42,784 bases of DNA from Myxococcaceae bacterium (lineage in GTDB: Bacteria > Myxococcota_A > Polyangia > Polyangiales > Ga0077539). The stretch lies in contig JAQBQI010000496.1 in NCBI GenBank assembly GCA_028287085.1, forward strand, positions 1-42,784, written 5' to 3'. The notes under the pieces are model-generated. The model made no database searches. It worked only from the letters and a program-made list of their open reading frames with translations, and had not been told where the DNA came from. Each line of letters starts with the position of its first letter. The stretch's first letter is position 1. A program made the position numbers and the translations under genes. Below, in pieces: positions 23,066-32,005 of this stretch.

Positions 23066-24964
23066 CTACCTGGCCACGCCCGCGCAACGAAAGCCGAGGA
23101 GGTTGTCGGGGACAGTCGGCTCACGGCCGTTGCGTTGCGACGCGCGCATCAGCTCGGCGCTGTCGCTGGTTCTCATTTGGCTCCAAGTGAAACCGCGGAC
23201 TGCGCGCAAGGTTCCGCTTGCAGGACCGATTGGATTCAGGACGTACGAGTCGGGCGTGCCCGAATAGGGCCCGAGCCAATCCGCGAGCCACTCAGAGACA
23301 TTCCCCTCCAGGTCGAACAATCCGAACTCCCCCGCCGGATACGAACCTACCGCGCACGTCGAAGCCGGCGTCGGAAAGCGGTTCCAGCAAAGTTGCGTGC
23401 TCGGTGCGTCGTTCCCCCACGGGAACAGACGACCGCTCACGCCCCGCCGCACGTATTCCCATTGAGCCTCGGTCGGGAGATCGCCTCCCTGCCACTGGCA
23501 GTACGCACGAGACTGGCTCCAGTCCACGCAGTTGATCGGGTGGTCGTCGCGCCCCGACACGCCCCAGTTGCAGTACGACGTCGTCGCTGGCGCGGTGCAC
23601 CCCGGGCACCTCCGGTACGCCGTCACCGTCACCTCGGTCGCGTCCAGGCAGAACGCGCTCAACCGGACCCCGTGGACCGGGCCCTCGAGGGTCGAACCCA
23701 TCAGAAACATCCCCGCCGGAATGTACTGCATCCCCGCCGAGCACCGCGACATGCACGCGCCCGCCACGCACGCCTGCGTCGCCGTGCACGCACTACCGCA
23801 CGTCCCGCAATTCGCTGCGTCCGTCATCAGGTTCGTGCACGCGCCCGCGCAGACCGACTGGCCGCTCGGGCAGCTCTGTCCGCACGCCCCGCCGCTGCAC
23901 GTGGCCGCCCCCCCGGCCGGCGCCGCACACGCGCGGCCGCAGGCCCCGCAGTGCGCGATGCTGGTCCGCAGATCTGCTTCGCACCCGTCGGCCGCGACGC
24001 CGTTGCAGTCGGTGTATCCCGAGAAGCACGTCACCACGCGGCACATGCTCGCCTGGCAGGCCGAGGTCGCGTTCGTGAGGTCACACGCGCGGTAGCACGC
24101 TCCGCAGCTGGACGAGTCGATCGCTAGGTTCCGACACGCGCTCCCGCACGCCGTCAACCCCGGCTCGCAGGTGACCGTCCCGGCGTCCGGCACTGGCGTC
24201 CCGACGTCTGGCGTCCCGGCGTCTGCTCTTGGTGTTCCGGTGTCCGGCGTCCCAACGTCTGGCACTGGCGTTCCGACGTCCGGTGCTGGCGTCCCGACGT
24301 CCGGTGCTGGCGTCCCGACATCCGGCGTCCCGGCGTCCGGCGCTGGCGTCCCGATGTCCGGCGTCCCGGTGTCTGGCGCTGGCGTTCCGACGTCCGGCGT
24401 CCCGATGCCCGGCGTGTCCATCCCCGCCGACGCGTCCCCCACGAGGGGCTCCACCCGGCCCGGGAACGACCGCACCCGCGCCGTGCTCGCTGCCACGCAC
24501 GTCCGCATCCCCATCACGGGCTCGCACCGCTCCGTCGCCGCACACGTCGCCCCCACACACGCCGACGCCAACAGCAGCGGCAGCTCCAACGTCTGCTCCT
24601 CCACGTACCGCGCCAGCGCGCGCTGCACCACCACCGCCGCCCCCGTCGCACACCCGCTCGTCGTCGCGCAGCCCCGCACCTCGATCCATACCAGCTCGTC
24701 CAGTCCGTCGTCGCCCGGCACCAGCCCCACCGACAGCGGCAGCTGCGCCTGGCCCGGGCCCCCGCCCAGCACGATCGTCCGCGCGACCCGCACCGCGCCG
24801 CGCGCCCCCCCGCGCCGCACCTCCACGCTTACCGACTGCACTCGTTGGTCCGGGCCCCACGCCACCTCCGAGTCCACCACGGCCACGATCTCCGTCCGTG
24901 GGCGCGTGCACGACGCCACCGCGATCACCCCCGCCACCAGCAACCGCGCGCCTGTCCGCCACAT
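23066..24964 (-). CDS. Lipoprotein with GTPD repeats, Cys-rich region and FGE-sulfatase domain
   Basis: The product is 632 residues from the ATG at MWRTGARLL. A lipobox (VIAVASC) predicts lipidation and an outer or periplasmic location. Residues about 180-270 contain many copies of a short GTPDxGTP(A/V)PD repeat. They are followed by about 110 residues with regularly spaced Cys (CGACGRACAAP, CGTCGSACTAT), as in other myxobacterial surface lipoproteins. The C-terminal 220 residues are a formylglycine-generating-enzyme/sulfatase-modifying-factor domain (MQYIPAGMFLMGST, DLPTEAQWEYVRRG, DLEGNVSEWLADW, LLGFRCAG). Such domains often serve as binding or scaffold modules; enzymatic activity is not assured. 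The kinase gene follows about 120 bases downstream on the same strand. Confidence 0.92.
   Translation of the reverse strand: MWRTGARLLVAGVIAVASCTRPRTEIVAVVDSEVAWGPDQRVQSVSVEVRRGGARGAVRVARTIVLGGGPGQAQLPLSVGLVPGDDGLDELVWIEVRGCATTSGCATGAAVVVQRALARYVEEQTLELPLLLASACVGATCAATERCEPVMGMRTCVAASTARVRSFPGRVEPLVGDASAGMDTPGIGTPDVGTPAPDTGTPDIGTPAPDAGTPDVGTPAPDVGTPAPDVGTPVPDVGTPDTGTPRADAGTPDVGTPVPDAGTVTCEPGLTACGSACRNLAIDSSSCGACYRACDLTNATSACQASMCRVVTCFSGYTDCNGVAADGCEADLRTSIAHCGACGRACAAPAGGAATCSGGACGQSCPSGQSVCAGACTNLMTDAANCGTCGSACTATQACVAGACMSRCSAGMQYIPAGMFLMGSTLEGPVHGVRLSAFCLDATEVTVTAYRRCPGCTAPATTSYCNWGVSGRDDHPINCVDWSQSRAYCQWQGGDLPTEAQWEYVRRGVSGRLFPWGNDAPSTQLCWNRFPTPASTCAVGSYPAGEFGLFDLEGNVSEWLADWLGPYSGTPDSYVLNPIGPASGTLRAVRGFTWSQMRTSDSAELMRASQRNGREPTVPDNLLGFRCAGVAR
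24177..24416 (-). repeat. Coding tandem repeat (GTPDVGTPAPD type)
   Basis: The DNA repeats a GGCGTCCCGACGTCCGG-like unit with small variations, giving more than a dozen GTP(D/A/V) units in the lipoprotein. Units of two to three types alternate. The repeat probably forms an extended flexible stalk between the lipid anchor and the Cys-rich/FGE domains, and is prone to copy-number change. Confidence 0.85.
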
Positions 24965-25211
24965 GCCCACCAAGCTATCGCAGGAACCTCACCCCAGCGA
25001 GTGGTCCTGGGGCGCGGCGCTGCGGTCCTGCGTGAGCGCACGTGGGGAGGGGCGGGAGCTCACGCCCCGCTCGCGATGCGCGACGCGGTGTCGACATGCA
25101 TCACGTCGCCGCTCTCGCGCGGCCCGAAGTCGCACGGACCCAACCGGGGGGCCCGCCGCGTCGAGCGCGACGAAGACGGCGCGCGGGATGTCCACCCGGC
25201 TCGGGGCCGGG

Positions 25212-25547
25212 TTGCACGTACGCGACACGAAGGACCCGCGCTTCGGGCTGGGGCTGTCCCTGGTGCGCCTCGGGGACTGCGGCCGCCGCGACCGGATGCT
25301 GTGACTGGCGACGCTGGCCGAGGCCCTGCTGACCCTGCTGGGCGCCGCGTCGGAGCGCACGGGCCTGGACAAGCGTCTCTACCCCGGCACCGCGAAGAAG
25401 CGAGTTCACTCGCTCTTCTCCCAGGGGCAGCGCTGGTATCAGCTCCTCCCGACCCTGCGAGAGGCGTGGCTCCGACCGCTCATGACCGCCTTCGGGGAGA
25501 TCCTCGCGGAACATCAAATCACCCGAAAGATCTTTGCAGTCTTGTAG
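25212..25547 (+). pseudogene. IS4-family transposase C-terminal remnant
   Basis: The plus-strand frame reads RDTKDPRFGLGLSLVR, GDCGRRDRML, a TGA stop (25302-25304), then LATLAEALLTLLGAASERTG, LDKRLYPGTAKKRVHSLFSQ and GQRWYQLLPTLREAWLRPLM, ending at TAG. This is the conserved end of an IS4-type transposase, with the ExxxxRDxKDPRxGxGLS segment before the break. The in-frame stop and missing N-terminus show that it is inactive. Confidence 0.8.
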
Positions 25548-26200
25548 GGCAAAAATGAGGGGATGGGTCAGCCTCGCCGCGTGATTCACGCAAAGTGCGG
25601 GAGACCCAACCGGGGGAGGCTCACTCCGCCATCGTTCCCTCCAATAGTTCCATGATCCGGTACCCCCTTCCCTCCACGGGGTCCCTTGGGTCGGTTCCCC
25701 CGCTTCGCCGGTACTACGAGGCACTCCGACGTCCTGCCGTCCTTCCCGGCTCGCTTCGTTTCCTTCGCGAGGCCCCTGCGTACCGTTGCTGCGCTCCTTG
25801 TTCGCTCCCGTCGGGCAGGGGCGCGCCGCCCGCGGGCCAGGACGTTGTTCTTCCGGTGTCTCCCACCCGGCTGGTTGGAACGGGGACGATGGGATCTCCC
25901 AGGTTCCTGAGGAGCCCCGATGGGGACGTGCCCTGGCCTTCGACCCCGGCGAGACCATCGCGCTCGACCACTGCCGCACGCTGGTATTGCCTTCCGCGCT
26001 GTTCACGGCGTCGGCTCTCGCGACTCACCTTTCGGGGCTCAGTCCCACGGCCCGCACCCTCGCGGTCTACGCTTCGCAGGACGGGTCACCCCGTCACCAC
26101 GCAAGACTCGCTTCCGGCCGCTGGTCAGCGCTACCGGGCGGGGTTGGCTACCCGCGGGGCTCCAATGCAAGGTTTCAACTCATCGTATCCTCCTCACCCA
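25548..26200. other. Repeat-like DNA between the IS remnant and the HExxH gene
   Basis: Frames here give Pro/Arg/Ser-rich sequences ([17 protein letters not shown]) of a kind often seen as spurious annotations around insertion elements. No domain or start is supported. The first part holds the IS-end-like TTCACGCAAAGTGCGGGAGACCC, and the last part ends in the repeat terminus also found near the left edge. The whole stretch may be one decayed or non-autonomous element. Confidence 0.45.
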
Positions 26201-27528
26201 AGCTCTCCTGGCGCACGGACAGTAGTGCTAGGGGGCGCGTCGCTTGGACGAGCGTGATCGAACCAGGTAAAGATGGCGGCGTGCAGTTCGATGAGCTCAC
26301 GGCTGCGCGCAAGATCCCGCACGATCGCGAGATAGGGGGCAGTCCCGAGGAGATCCCTGCTGCTGGTAGCGTCCGAAGCGCGCCGCGCGTCTCGGAGGGG
26401 GAAGAGTCTCAATGCGTACCATTCGAAGTCGAAACCCGAGAGGTCGGGTGGCAGGGCCGCCGCGGCTCCGCTCCCTGGCGCGGGAGAGGGGGAAGGGCGC
26501 GTCGCCGTCTCGGAAACATGCGCCATCGTCTGTCGCGTCACGGCGAACGAGATGAGCTCCGACAGCACGAGCCGGCCCCAGGTGCTGGCCAGGTCTGGCG
26601 GCATCCCCGGCGCGTCGTCGCTATCGATCTCCGGACGGGCGCCCCTCGCGATACCGTGGGTGTCCCTATAGAACGGCGCGAACAGGCGGTTCAGCATGAG
26701 GTTCCGGAAGGCGTTGACCGACACCCCCCCTCTCTCCCGCATGCCATTGGGCTCCAGGATGGAGAGGTCGATCGACGTGTGAGAAGTCGCAGCGCGCGGG
26801 GACGCCACAGTGCTGCAATCGGCGCTTCGGGCGGGGTGGGCGCCGCTCTCGATATCGTTGAAGAGCCACGACATCGCGTGGGTCATTTCATGGACGAGTG
26901 TCGACATGAGTTGATCCCGGGCCGTCTCCCCCGGGGCTTCGGCGTTGCGGCGCGCCCACACGATCACCCTGCCGACGCCGCCGTTCTGCGGCGCGGGCGG
27001 GTCGTACCTCCCGCGTTCCCCTGGGGGCGGAACCTGATCCGAGATCCACACCTCCAGGTCGAGGTGGAGCAAGGTACCGGCGCTCCGCTCGTTCGGCGGT
27101 TGAAAAGACGCCACGATGTGCGCCTCCTGACGGGGCCCGTACAGGACGCCTCTCGCGTCCTGGTAGACGAACGGGAGGCCGCCCAACACCCGGTGGAGTG
27201 AGCCGAGATAGTCGTACAGTTGGGAGTCGCCCGCCGTCCGTGCGCGGAGCTTCTCGGCGGTCTCCCGCAAGTGCGTCACCGCTTCTAGGAAGACCGGCGC
27301 GAGAGCTTCTCGGCGCGCTCGCGCGACCTCCCGAGACTCCAAGTGCTCGTCGGGTCGCGCCGGGGCCGACCCCCCGCGCCTGCGGAAGATGTGCGGCCCG
27401 ACGGCCAGCTCGAACATGTCGAAGACGTCCGGCGCCGTGCGCTCCCTCTCGCTTGCAGGGTGATTCACGGGGAGGGACGGCTCGATCGGAGGAGAGGGTG
27501 AGGGCGTAGGCGGAGGTCTCGTCCGCAT
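26194..27528 (-). CDS. HExxH metallopeptidase-like protein at the end of the baseplate locus
   Basis: The ATG at MRTRPPPTPS has AAAGGA 7 bases upstream; the product is 444 residues. After a Pro-rich start and a helical region (LESREVARARREALAPVFLE), the middle contains STLVHEMTHAMSWLF, a zinc-peptidase-type HExxH motif. It is followed about 60 residues later by NAFRNLMLNRLFAPFYRDTH and later by LVLSELISFAV, where Glu could be a third ligand. No signal peptide is seen. In contractile injection loci, HExxH proteins can be effectors or processing enzymes; this role is inferred. The last dozen residues (PPSTTVRAPGELG) are encoded by the repeat end at 26201-26230, so the original C-terminus may be lost. 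Confidence 0.7.
   Translation of the reverse strand: MRTRPPPTPSPSPPIEPSLPVNHPASERERTAPDVFDMFELAVGPHIFRRRGGSAPARPDEHLESREVARARREALAPVFLEAVTHLRETAEKLRARTAGDSQLYDYLGSLHRVLGGLPFVYQDARGVLYGPRQEAHIVASFQPPNERSAGTLLHLDLEVWISDQVPPPGERGRYDPPAPQNGGVGRVIVWARRNAEAPGETARDQLMSTLVHEMTHAMSWLFNDIESGAHPARSADCSTVASPRAATSHTSIDLSILEPNGMRERGGVSVNAFRNLMLNRLFAPFYRDTHGIARGARPEIDSDDAPGMPPDLASTWGRLVLSELISFAVTRQTMAHVSETATRPSPSPAPGSGAAAALPPDLSGFDFEWYALRLFPLRDARRASDATSSRDLLGTAPYLAIVRDLARSRELIELHAAIFTWFDHARPSDAPPSTTVRAPGELG
26201..26230 (+). repeat. Second copy of the AGCTCT...GGACAGTAGTGCTA repeat end
   Basis: GGACAGTAGTGCTA (26217-26230) with AGCTCT about 10 bases earlier matches the copy at 98-127; flanking sequence differs. 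It lies inside the last codons of the HExxH gene, read on the opposite strand. Confidence 0.5.
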
Positions 27529-27639
27529 CGAAGTTCCTTTCCGCGCAGGGGCGGCGCGCCGAAGATGGCCCCCGACGCGAGATCGCGGCCGGCCGGGGGG
27601 TCGTGAAGCGTCGAGCTGTGGGGCCGACACAGGACAGGA

Positions 27640-30600
27640 TTACAAATCCCCAAGGTTGTGAGCGAGAAGAACCTTCGCTGACTCAATCGGGTGGACGTAG
27701 CCGAGCGCGAAGTTGCCCACTTCCACCAGGCGAATGGCCAATCTGGAGACGAGCAGGGGGGCGGTGACCACGAAGTTGTTGTTCACCTGGAAGCAGGAGA
27801 GCGCCCCGGGGTGGTATGTGGGATTGCCGATGAACATCTGGGAGCTGGAGTTGTTGTTCACCTGGAGCACGGTGGATATTTCAGTGGCGGGCGGGGTGGG
27901 GGGAAGGCTCGTGCTAAAAACGGCCGGATCGACGCTTGTATCACCATAATCATCCGCCGTGATCGAATAGGGCGGGATCAAAGGCGTGGTAGCTCCTGAG
28001 ATCGGCAAGAACGCGGGCAGGAGCAGGATATTTCGCGCGCGGTTTCCCTGAACCTGGCATGAGGCAACGATGTTGTACGCGGTCAGGTTGGGGAGGTCAT
28101 TGTCGGCGACGTTCATGTTGGTGCACATGTCCAACTCGACATAGCCCACTCCCAGGATCCGGTTGCCACGGATCGAGCCGTTGACGCAAAGCCTGATGAG
28201 GACGTCCCCGGAGCCAACCGTGTTACCGAAGAAATTGATCGTGCCGAGATCGTACGAGATCAGGGCGTTGGGGCAGTCGATCACGTTGTTTCGTACCTCG
28301 AGCTGTATGGGGCGGACGTTGGCCCGTACCGCGATGGCCACAGCGGGCCTCGATGCCGTGATGTCCAAGGGCGCCGACTGGATGCTGACGTCGATCGAAT
28401 TACCGGCGATTGACATGAGCGGGGGCGCGTGTTCTGCGCTGCTCACCACGCCACAGTCCCACGCGACGATGCCGGCGTGCATGGGGAAGGGCGCCGATGA
28501 CATCGCGCTCGGTACGAGGAACGGGCGCAGGCTGATCGTGTTGTTTCGCACCATCCATCCGGGCCCTCTCACCAGGATGCCGACCATCCCGTTCTGGATC
28601 TCGTTGTTGTCGATTGCGCCGACGTACGACCCGTCTGCGGTCGGTGTGTCGACCAGGTCGGCCGGGTCGACCAGCGTGCAGAGCACGGAAACGTCCGAGG
28701 CCACGCCCTCGGATGGGGGCAGGAAACGGTTACGATTGATCGTGACCCGGTCCAGTCTGCCGAGGCGCTCGGGCGGGAGCGCGGTCCCGTGGGAGAAGCG
28801 CGCTGTCCGGAGTGCACCGGCGGCAGGCGTTACGATGCTGGGGAGCACGTTCATCATCGCCGCCTCATCCGCCTCTGGTGCGGGGCCGATCTGGACCGTC
28901 GCGTACAGCCTCTCGTCGCTCGTCGCCGAATGGCGAGTCGCGGTGAAGGTGTTGTCGATCACCTGGAGGTCCGAGACGTCCCCGTACGTTCCTCCAAAGA
29001 TCGGGTTGGCTCCCAGGTTGGGCTGGGCGCCCACGAGGATGGCCCGGGAGGCCAACAGGTTGCAGGCGCGGACGGTGAGGCCATCAACGGTCCGCGCGAC
29101 GTAGACGCCGAATGAGCGTGCCCGGATGCTCTCTCCATCCACGACGACGCCGCGGTTCGCGAGGGGGCTGCGGGTCGCGCTCTTCGCGCGGATCGCTTGA
29201 TAAACGTTGTAGGTGTTGCGCGCGAAGGAGGTGTCGGTGACGCTGTTGCACCAGAAGGCGATCTCGCCGCGGAAGTTCGACTCGCGGAGGGTAAGGTCCT
29301 CCACCTCGTTCGCCAGCAGGCAGCGGCCGGTCAGGACTTGTCCCCAAGGGCTCTTCATGCTTGTGCTGGCCGCCGTATGGACGACCGCCGCCGCCTCTCG
29401 AGACGTCCGTGCGTCGATCACTCCCGACAGGGCGCTCGTGACATCGCTATACACGGTAGCGAAGGTGCATCCGCTCAACTCGATGCCTTCCAGGCGGCGG
29501 GCCTGCAACGCGACTTCGTTGATCGCGAAGGTCGTCCCGGTCATCCGCGAGTATCTCAGCTGGTTGACGACTACCCCGCACTGCGCCACGATCGAACAGT
29601 TCTCCAGGTCGAGGGTGGCAACCTGCAGCGGGGACGCCGCGTCGGTGCCACCCGACGAGGTGAGCAAGGGCACTTCGTCCAACGTCGTGCTGAAGGTCGC
29701 CGGGAGGTAGGTGCCCGCCTGGATCGCGACCGCGTTGGTGTCGGTAGTCAGGTGCAGCAACACCGAGTCGCGCATGCGCAGCGTTGGGTAGCGATCCGTG
29801 ATCAACGCTATCGCGTTGAAACGTACGATGGGTGCCGAACTGCTGGTGCGCTTGAACGTCAGGTTGCGCAGCATCAGCTCCGAGTTGCCGTCGATCGTGA
29901 ACGCAGGGGCGCTCCCGCCACACAGCAGTAGCGCCCCGATGCAGCCGCGGATCTCCACGTTGCGCCCCGTGATCGCGATCGTGCTGTCCAGCCGGTAGAC
30001 TCCTGGGCGCAGGCACAGCACGCCGCCGTCGCGCAGCGGCCCCGTGAGCGCCTGTCTGATGCGCACCGCGTCGTCGCCCGACTCGCGCGGCCCGAGCTCC
30101 ACCGCGCAGCAGCCGCGCTGGAAGAGTTCGTCGAGCGCCTCCTGCACGGTGTCGGCGCTCGTGCCCACGACATCGCCGTCGTACGCGATGTCGTCGGCCT
30201 CGAGGTCGCGCAGCCCGTGGAAGCGGTGGTCGTACCAGTGCCGGATCTTCAGCGGGGACTCGGCGTTCACGTGCTCCACCCGCGCGAGGGGCGCGAACAG
30301 CCGCTCGGGTCCGTGCGGGAGACGCGCGTCCGCCCACGAAGGGTTGGCGTTGCTCGCGCCGACGCGCGCCTCGTACTCCCACCAGTCGCCGGGGTGGAAG
30401 TTGCTGCCCGAAAGTTTGAACGAGATCCCGTCGTCGAGGTCGAACGACGTGACCGGCGCGCCGGCGCTCGTCGGCGTGATCGCGGTGCGTTGCAGCCCGT
30501 CCCACCGGCGGAGCTTCTTCCCGGGCAACCCGCGAAGTTCCGTGGACATCGCGGCGGGCAGGAGCGTGCCGGGGTTGAGCAGGGCGTACGTTTGCGGCTG

Positions 30601-31992
30601 GCCGGCGGCCCTCACCACGAACAGCTCGCCGCGCGCGCGGTGGGGCGCGAGGAACCGCTCGGAGCCCGCCGCGACGTTGACCGTGGCGATGGTGGCGTCC
30701 CAGAGCGCCTCGTGGTCGGTCAGGAGCTCGACGAGGTCGCCGTCGCGCAGCGCGAGGTCTTGCCTGAGCGTCACCGTGTCGGAGGAGCCGGTCGACGTGA
30801 GGCTCGCGACCTCGACGAGGTCGGCGCCGTTGTTCTTGGACCACTTGATCGTGACGGCGCCGAGGTTGCCACCCTCGTGCACCTCGAAGCGGTACAGGCG
30901 GTGGTCGGCGCCCGTGTACCCCCCGGAGGGGGGCACCGCGCAGGGGTCGGTGTTGTCCGCCGGGCTGCTCGTGGTCACCCGCAGCAGCCCTTCCCCCGCG
31001 CGCACGTCGCGGAACGCCTGCTCGACCGCCGCGTCGAGGGTGGTGGGGGCGGTGGGCGATCCAGTGATGTTCGCCAGCTTCACCCGGCCGAGCGCCCGCG
31101 TCCGCACCGTCGTGTCGAGCGCGCCGCCGAGCGCCCGCTCGCGCAGGCCCGGCTCCTCCACCGCCGTGACGAGCTGCTCGGACGCTTCGAGGTACGCGAT
31201 GAGCTGCGTCGTGGTGGTCGTGGAGGTCGTGACCGGCGGCATCAACGGCGGGACGGTGATCCCTTCGAGCGTGAACAACCCGTCCTGGAACCGCGCGTCC
31301 GCCTTCTGTTCGACGGCGAGACCGTCGACGTAGTAGCGCCCGCGCGAGATCCAGAACTGCTTCGCCGAGCCGGTCTCCTGGTACCCTTCCATCAGGGCGA
31401 TCCACGCGCGGCCGCTGGTGAGCGAGAGACGGACCGTGCCGTACTCCGCGACCGCCGGCGGCATGAGGCTCCACCGCTCGAACGACGTCCCGTCCGCGGC
31501 GAGGAACGACGAGGTGCCCGGGCCGTCGTCCCCGAAGGAGACGGAGAAGACGCCGCCGCCCGGCGCGTGCGCCAGCATCTGCAGCCGCGCCTCCTCCGGC
31601 ACAGCGAGCCGGAACGGGCGTCGGCTCTTGATCACCACCGAGCCGGGGCCCTGCGTGGCGTCGAGGCAGAGGGAGGGATAGCGATCAAGCAGCTTCATCC
31701 CGTGGTCGCGGTAGAAGCGGAAGTCCTCGTGCGGGGACGGGCCGAGCGTCACCTGGTCGAGCGAGTCGAACAGCGCGAACAGCGGCCCCGCCGTGACGAT
31801 GTACCCGCCGTCGGGGCTGCCCGAGAGGCCCCCCATGTCCGCCGCGACGTCGCGGACGGTCCGGTCGGCCGCGTCGACGCTCGCCGCGACGTCGCTGTCG
31901 AGCACGACACGCCCCTGCTGCAAGAGCACGCGGCGGTACCGCTCGCCGCGCTTGTGATCGGGCCTGTATCCGCGAGAAAAATCAGCCTTCAT
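27640..31992 (-). CDS. DUF6519/beta-helix tail protein of the injection system
   Basis: The 1450-residue product starts MKADFSRGYRPDHKRGERYR followed by RVLLQQGRVVLDSDVAASVD, the hallmark N-terminus of DUF6519 proteins, which are found next to baseplate genes of phage-tail-like systems. The middle has mixed beta domains (LYRFEVHEGGNLGAVTIKWS). From about residue 640 on it becomes a right-handed beta-helix: repeated short strands with Asn and hydrophobic ladders (GRNVEIRGCIGALLL, VIDNTFTATRHS, RVTINRNRFLPPS, GSIRGNRILGVGYVELDMC). Such helices form fibres or spikes that contact a target surface. GGAGA lies 7 bases before the start, 13 bases after the preceding gene. It could be the host- or target-recognition fibre. 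Confidence 0.88.
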   Translation of the reverse strand: MKADFSRGYRPDHKRGERYRRVLLQQGRVVLDSDVAASVDAADRTVRDVAADMGGLSGSPDGGYIVTAGPLFALFDSLDQVTLGPSPHEDFRFYRDHGMKLLDRYPSLCLDATQGPGSVVIKSRRPFRLAVPEEARLQMLAHAPGGGVFSVSFGDDGPGTSSFLAADGTSFERWSLMPPAVAEYGTVRLSLTSGRAWIALMEGYQETGSAKQFWISRGRYYVDGLAVEQKADARFQDGLFTLEGITVPPLMPPVTTSTTTTTQLIAYLEASEQLVTAVEEPGLRERALGGALDTTVRTRALGRVKLANITGSPTAPTTLDAAVEQAFRDVRAGEGLLRVTTSSPADNTDPCAVPPSGGYTGADHRLYRFEVHEGGNLGAVTIKWSKNNGADLVEVASLTSTGSSDTVTLRQDLALRDGDLVELLTDHEALWDATIATVNVAAGSERFLAPHRARGELFVVRAAGQPQTYALLNPGTLLPAAMSTELRGLPGKKLRRWDGLQRTAITPTSAGAPVTSFDLDDGISFKLSGSNFHPGDWWEYEARVGASNANPSWADARLPHGPERLFAPLARVEHVNAESPLKIRHWYDHRFHGLRDLEADDIAYDGDVVGTSADTVQEALDELFQRGCCAVELGPRESGDDAVRIRQALTGPLRDGGVLCLRPGVYRLDSTIAITGRNVEIRGCIGALLLCGGSAPAFTIDGNSELMLRNLTFKRTSSSAPIVRFNAIALITDRYPTLRMRDSVLLHLTTDTNAVAIQAGTYLPATFSTTLDEVPLLTSSGGTDAASPLQVATLDLENCSIVAQCGVVVNQLRYSRMTGTTFAINEVALQARRLEGIELSGCTFATVYSDVTSALSGVIDARTSREAAAVVHTAASTSMKSPWGQVLTGRCLLANEVEDLTLRESNFRGEIAFWCNSVTDTSFARNTYNVYQAIRAKSATRSPLANRGVVVDGESIRARSFGVYVARTVDGLTVRACNLLASRAILVGAQPNLGANPIFGGTYGDVSDLQVIDNTFTATRHSATSDERLYATVQIGPAPEADEAAMMNVLPSIVTPAAGALRTARFSHGTALPPERLGRLDRVTINRNRFLPPSEGVASDVSVLCTLVDPADLVDTPTADGSYVGAIDNNEIQNGMVGILVRGPGWMVRNNTISLRPFLVPSAMSSAPFPMHAGIVAWDCGVVSSAEHAPPLMSIAGNSIDVSIQSAPLDITASRPAVAIAVRANVRPIQLEVRNNVIDCPNALISYDLGTINFFGNTVGSGDVLIRLCVNGSIRGNRILGVGYVELDMCTNMNVADNDLPNLTAYNIVASCQVQGNRARNILLLPAFLPISGATTPLIPPYSITADDYGDTSVDPAVFSTSLPPTPPATEISTVLQVNNNSSSQMFIGNPTYHPGALSCFQVNNNFVVTAPLLVSRLAIRLVEVGNFALGYVHPIESAKVLLAHNLGDL

Positions 31993-32005
31993 GTCAGTGT
32001 CTCCT

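Noticed and set aside
24177-24416. Possible CRISPR-like array
   Set aside because: The repeats are short, in frame with the lipoprotein and have no unique spacers; they encode a GTPD stalk.
25595-26257. 220-residue plus-strand protein ([13 protein letters not shown] type)
   Set aside because: Sequences of this kind are common spurious annotations around insertion elements; it has no supported start and overlaps the repeat end.
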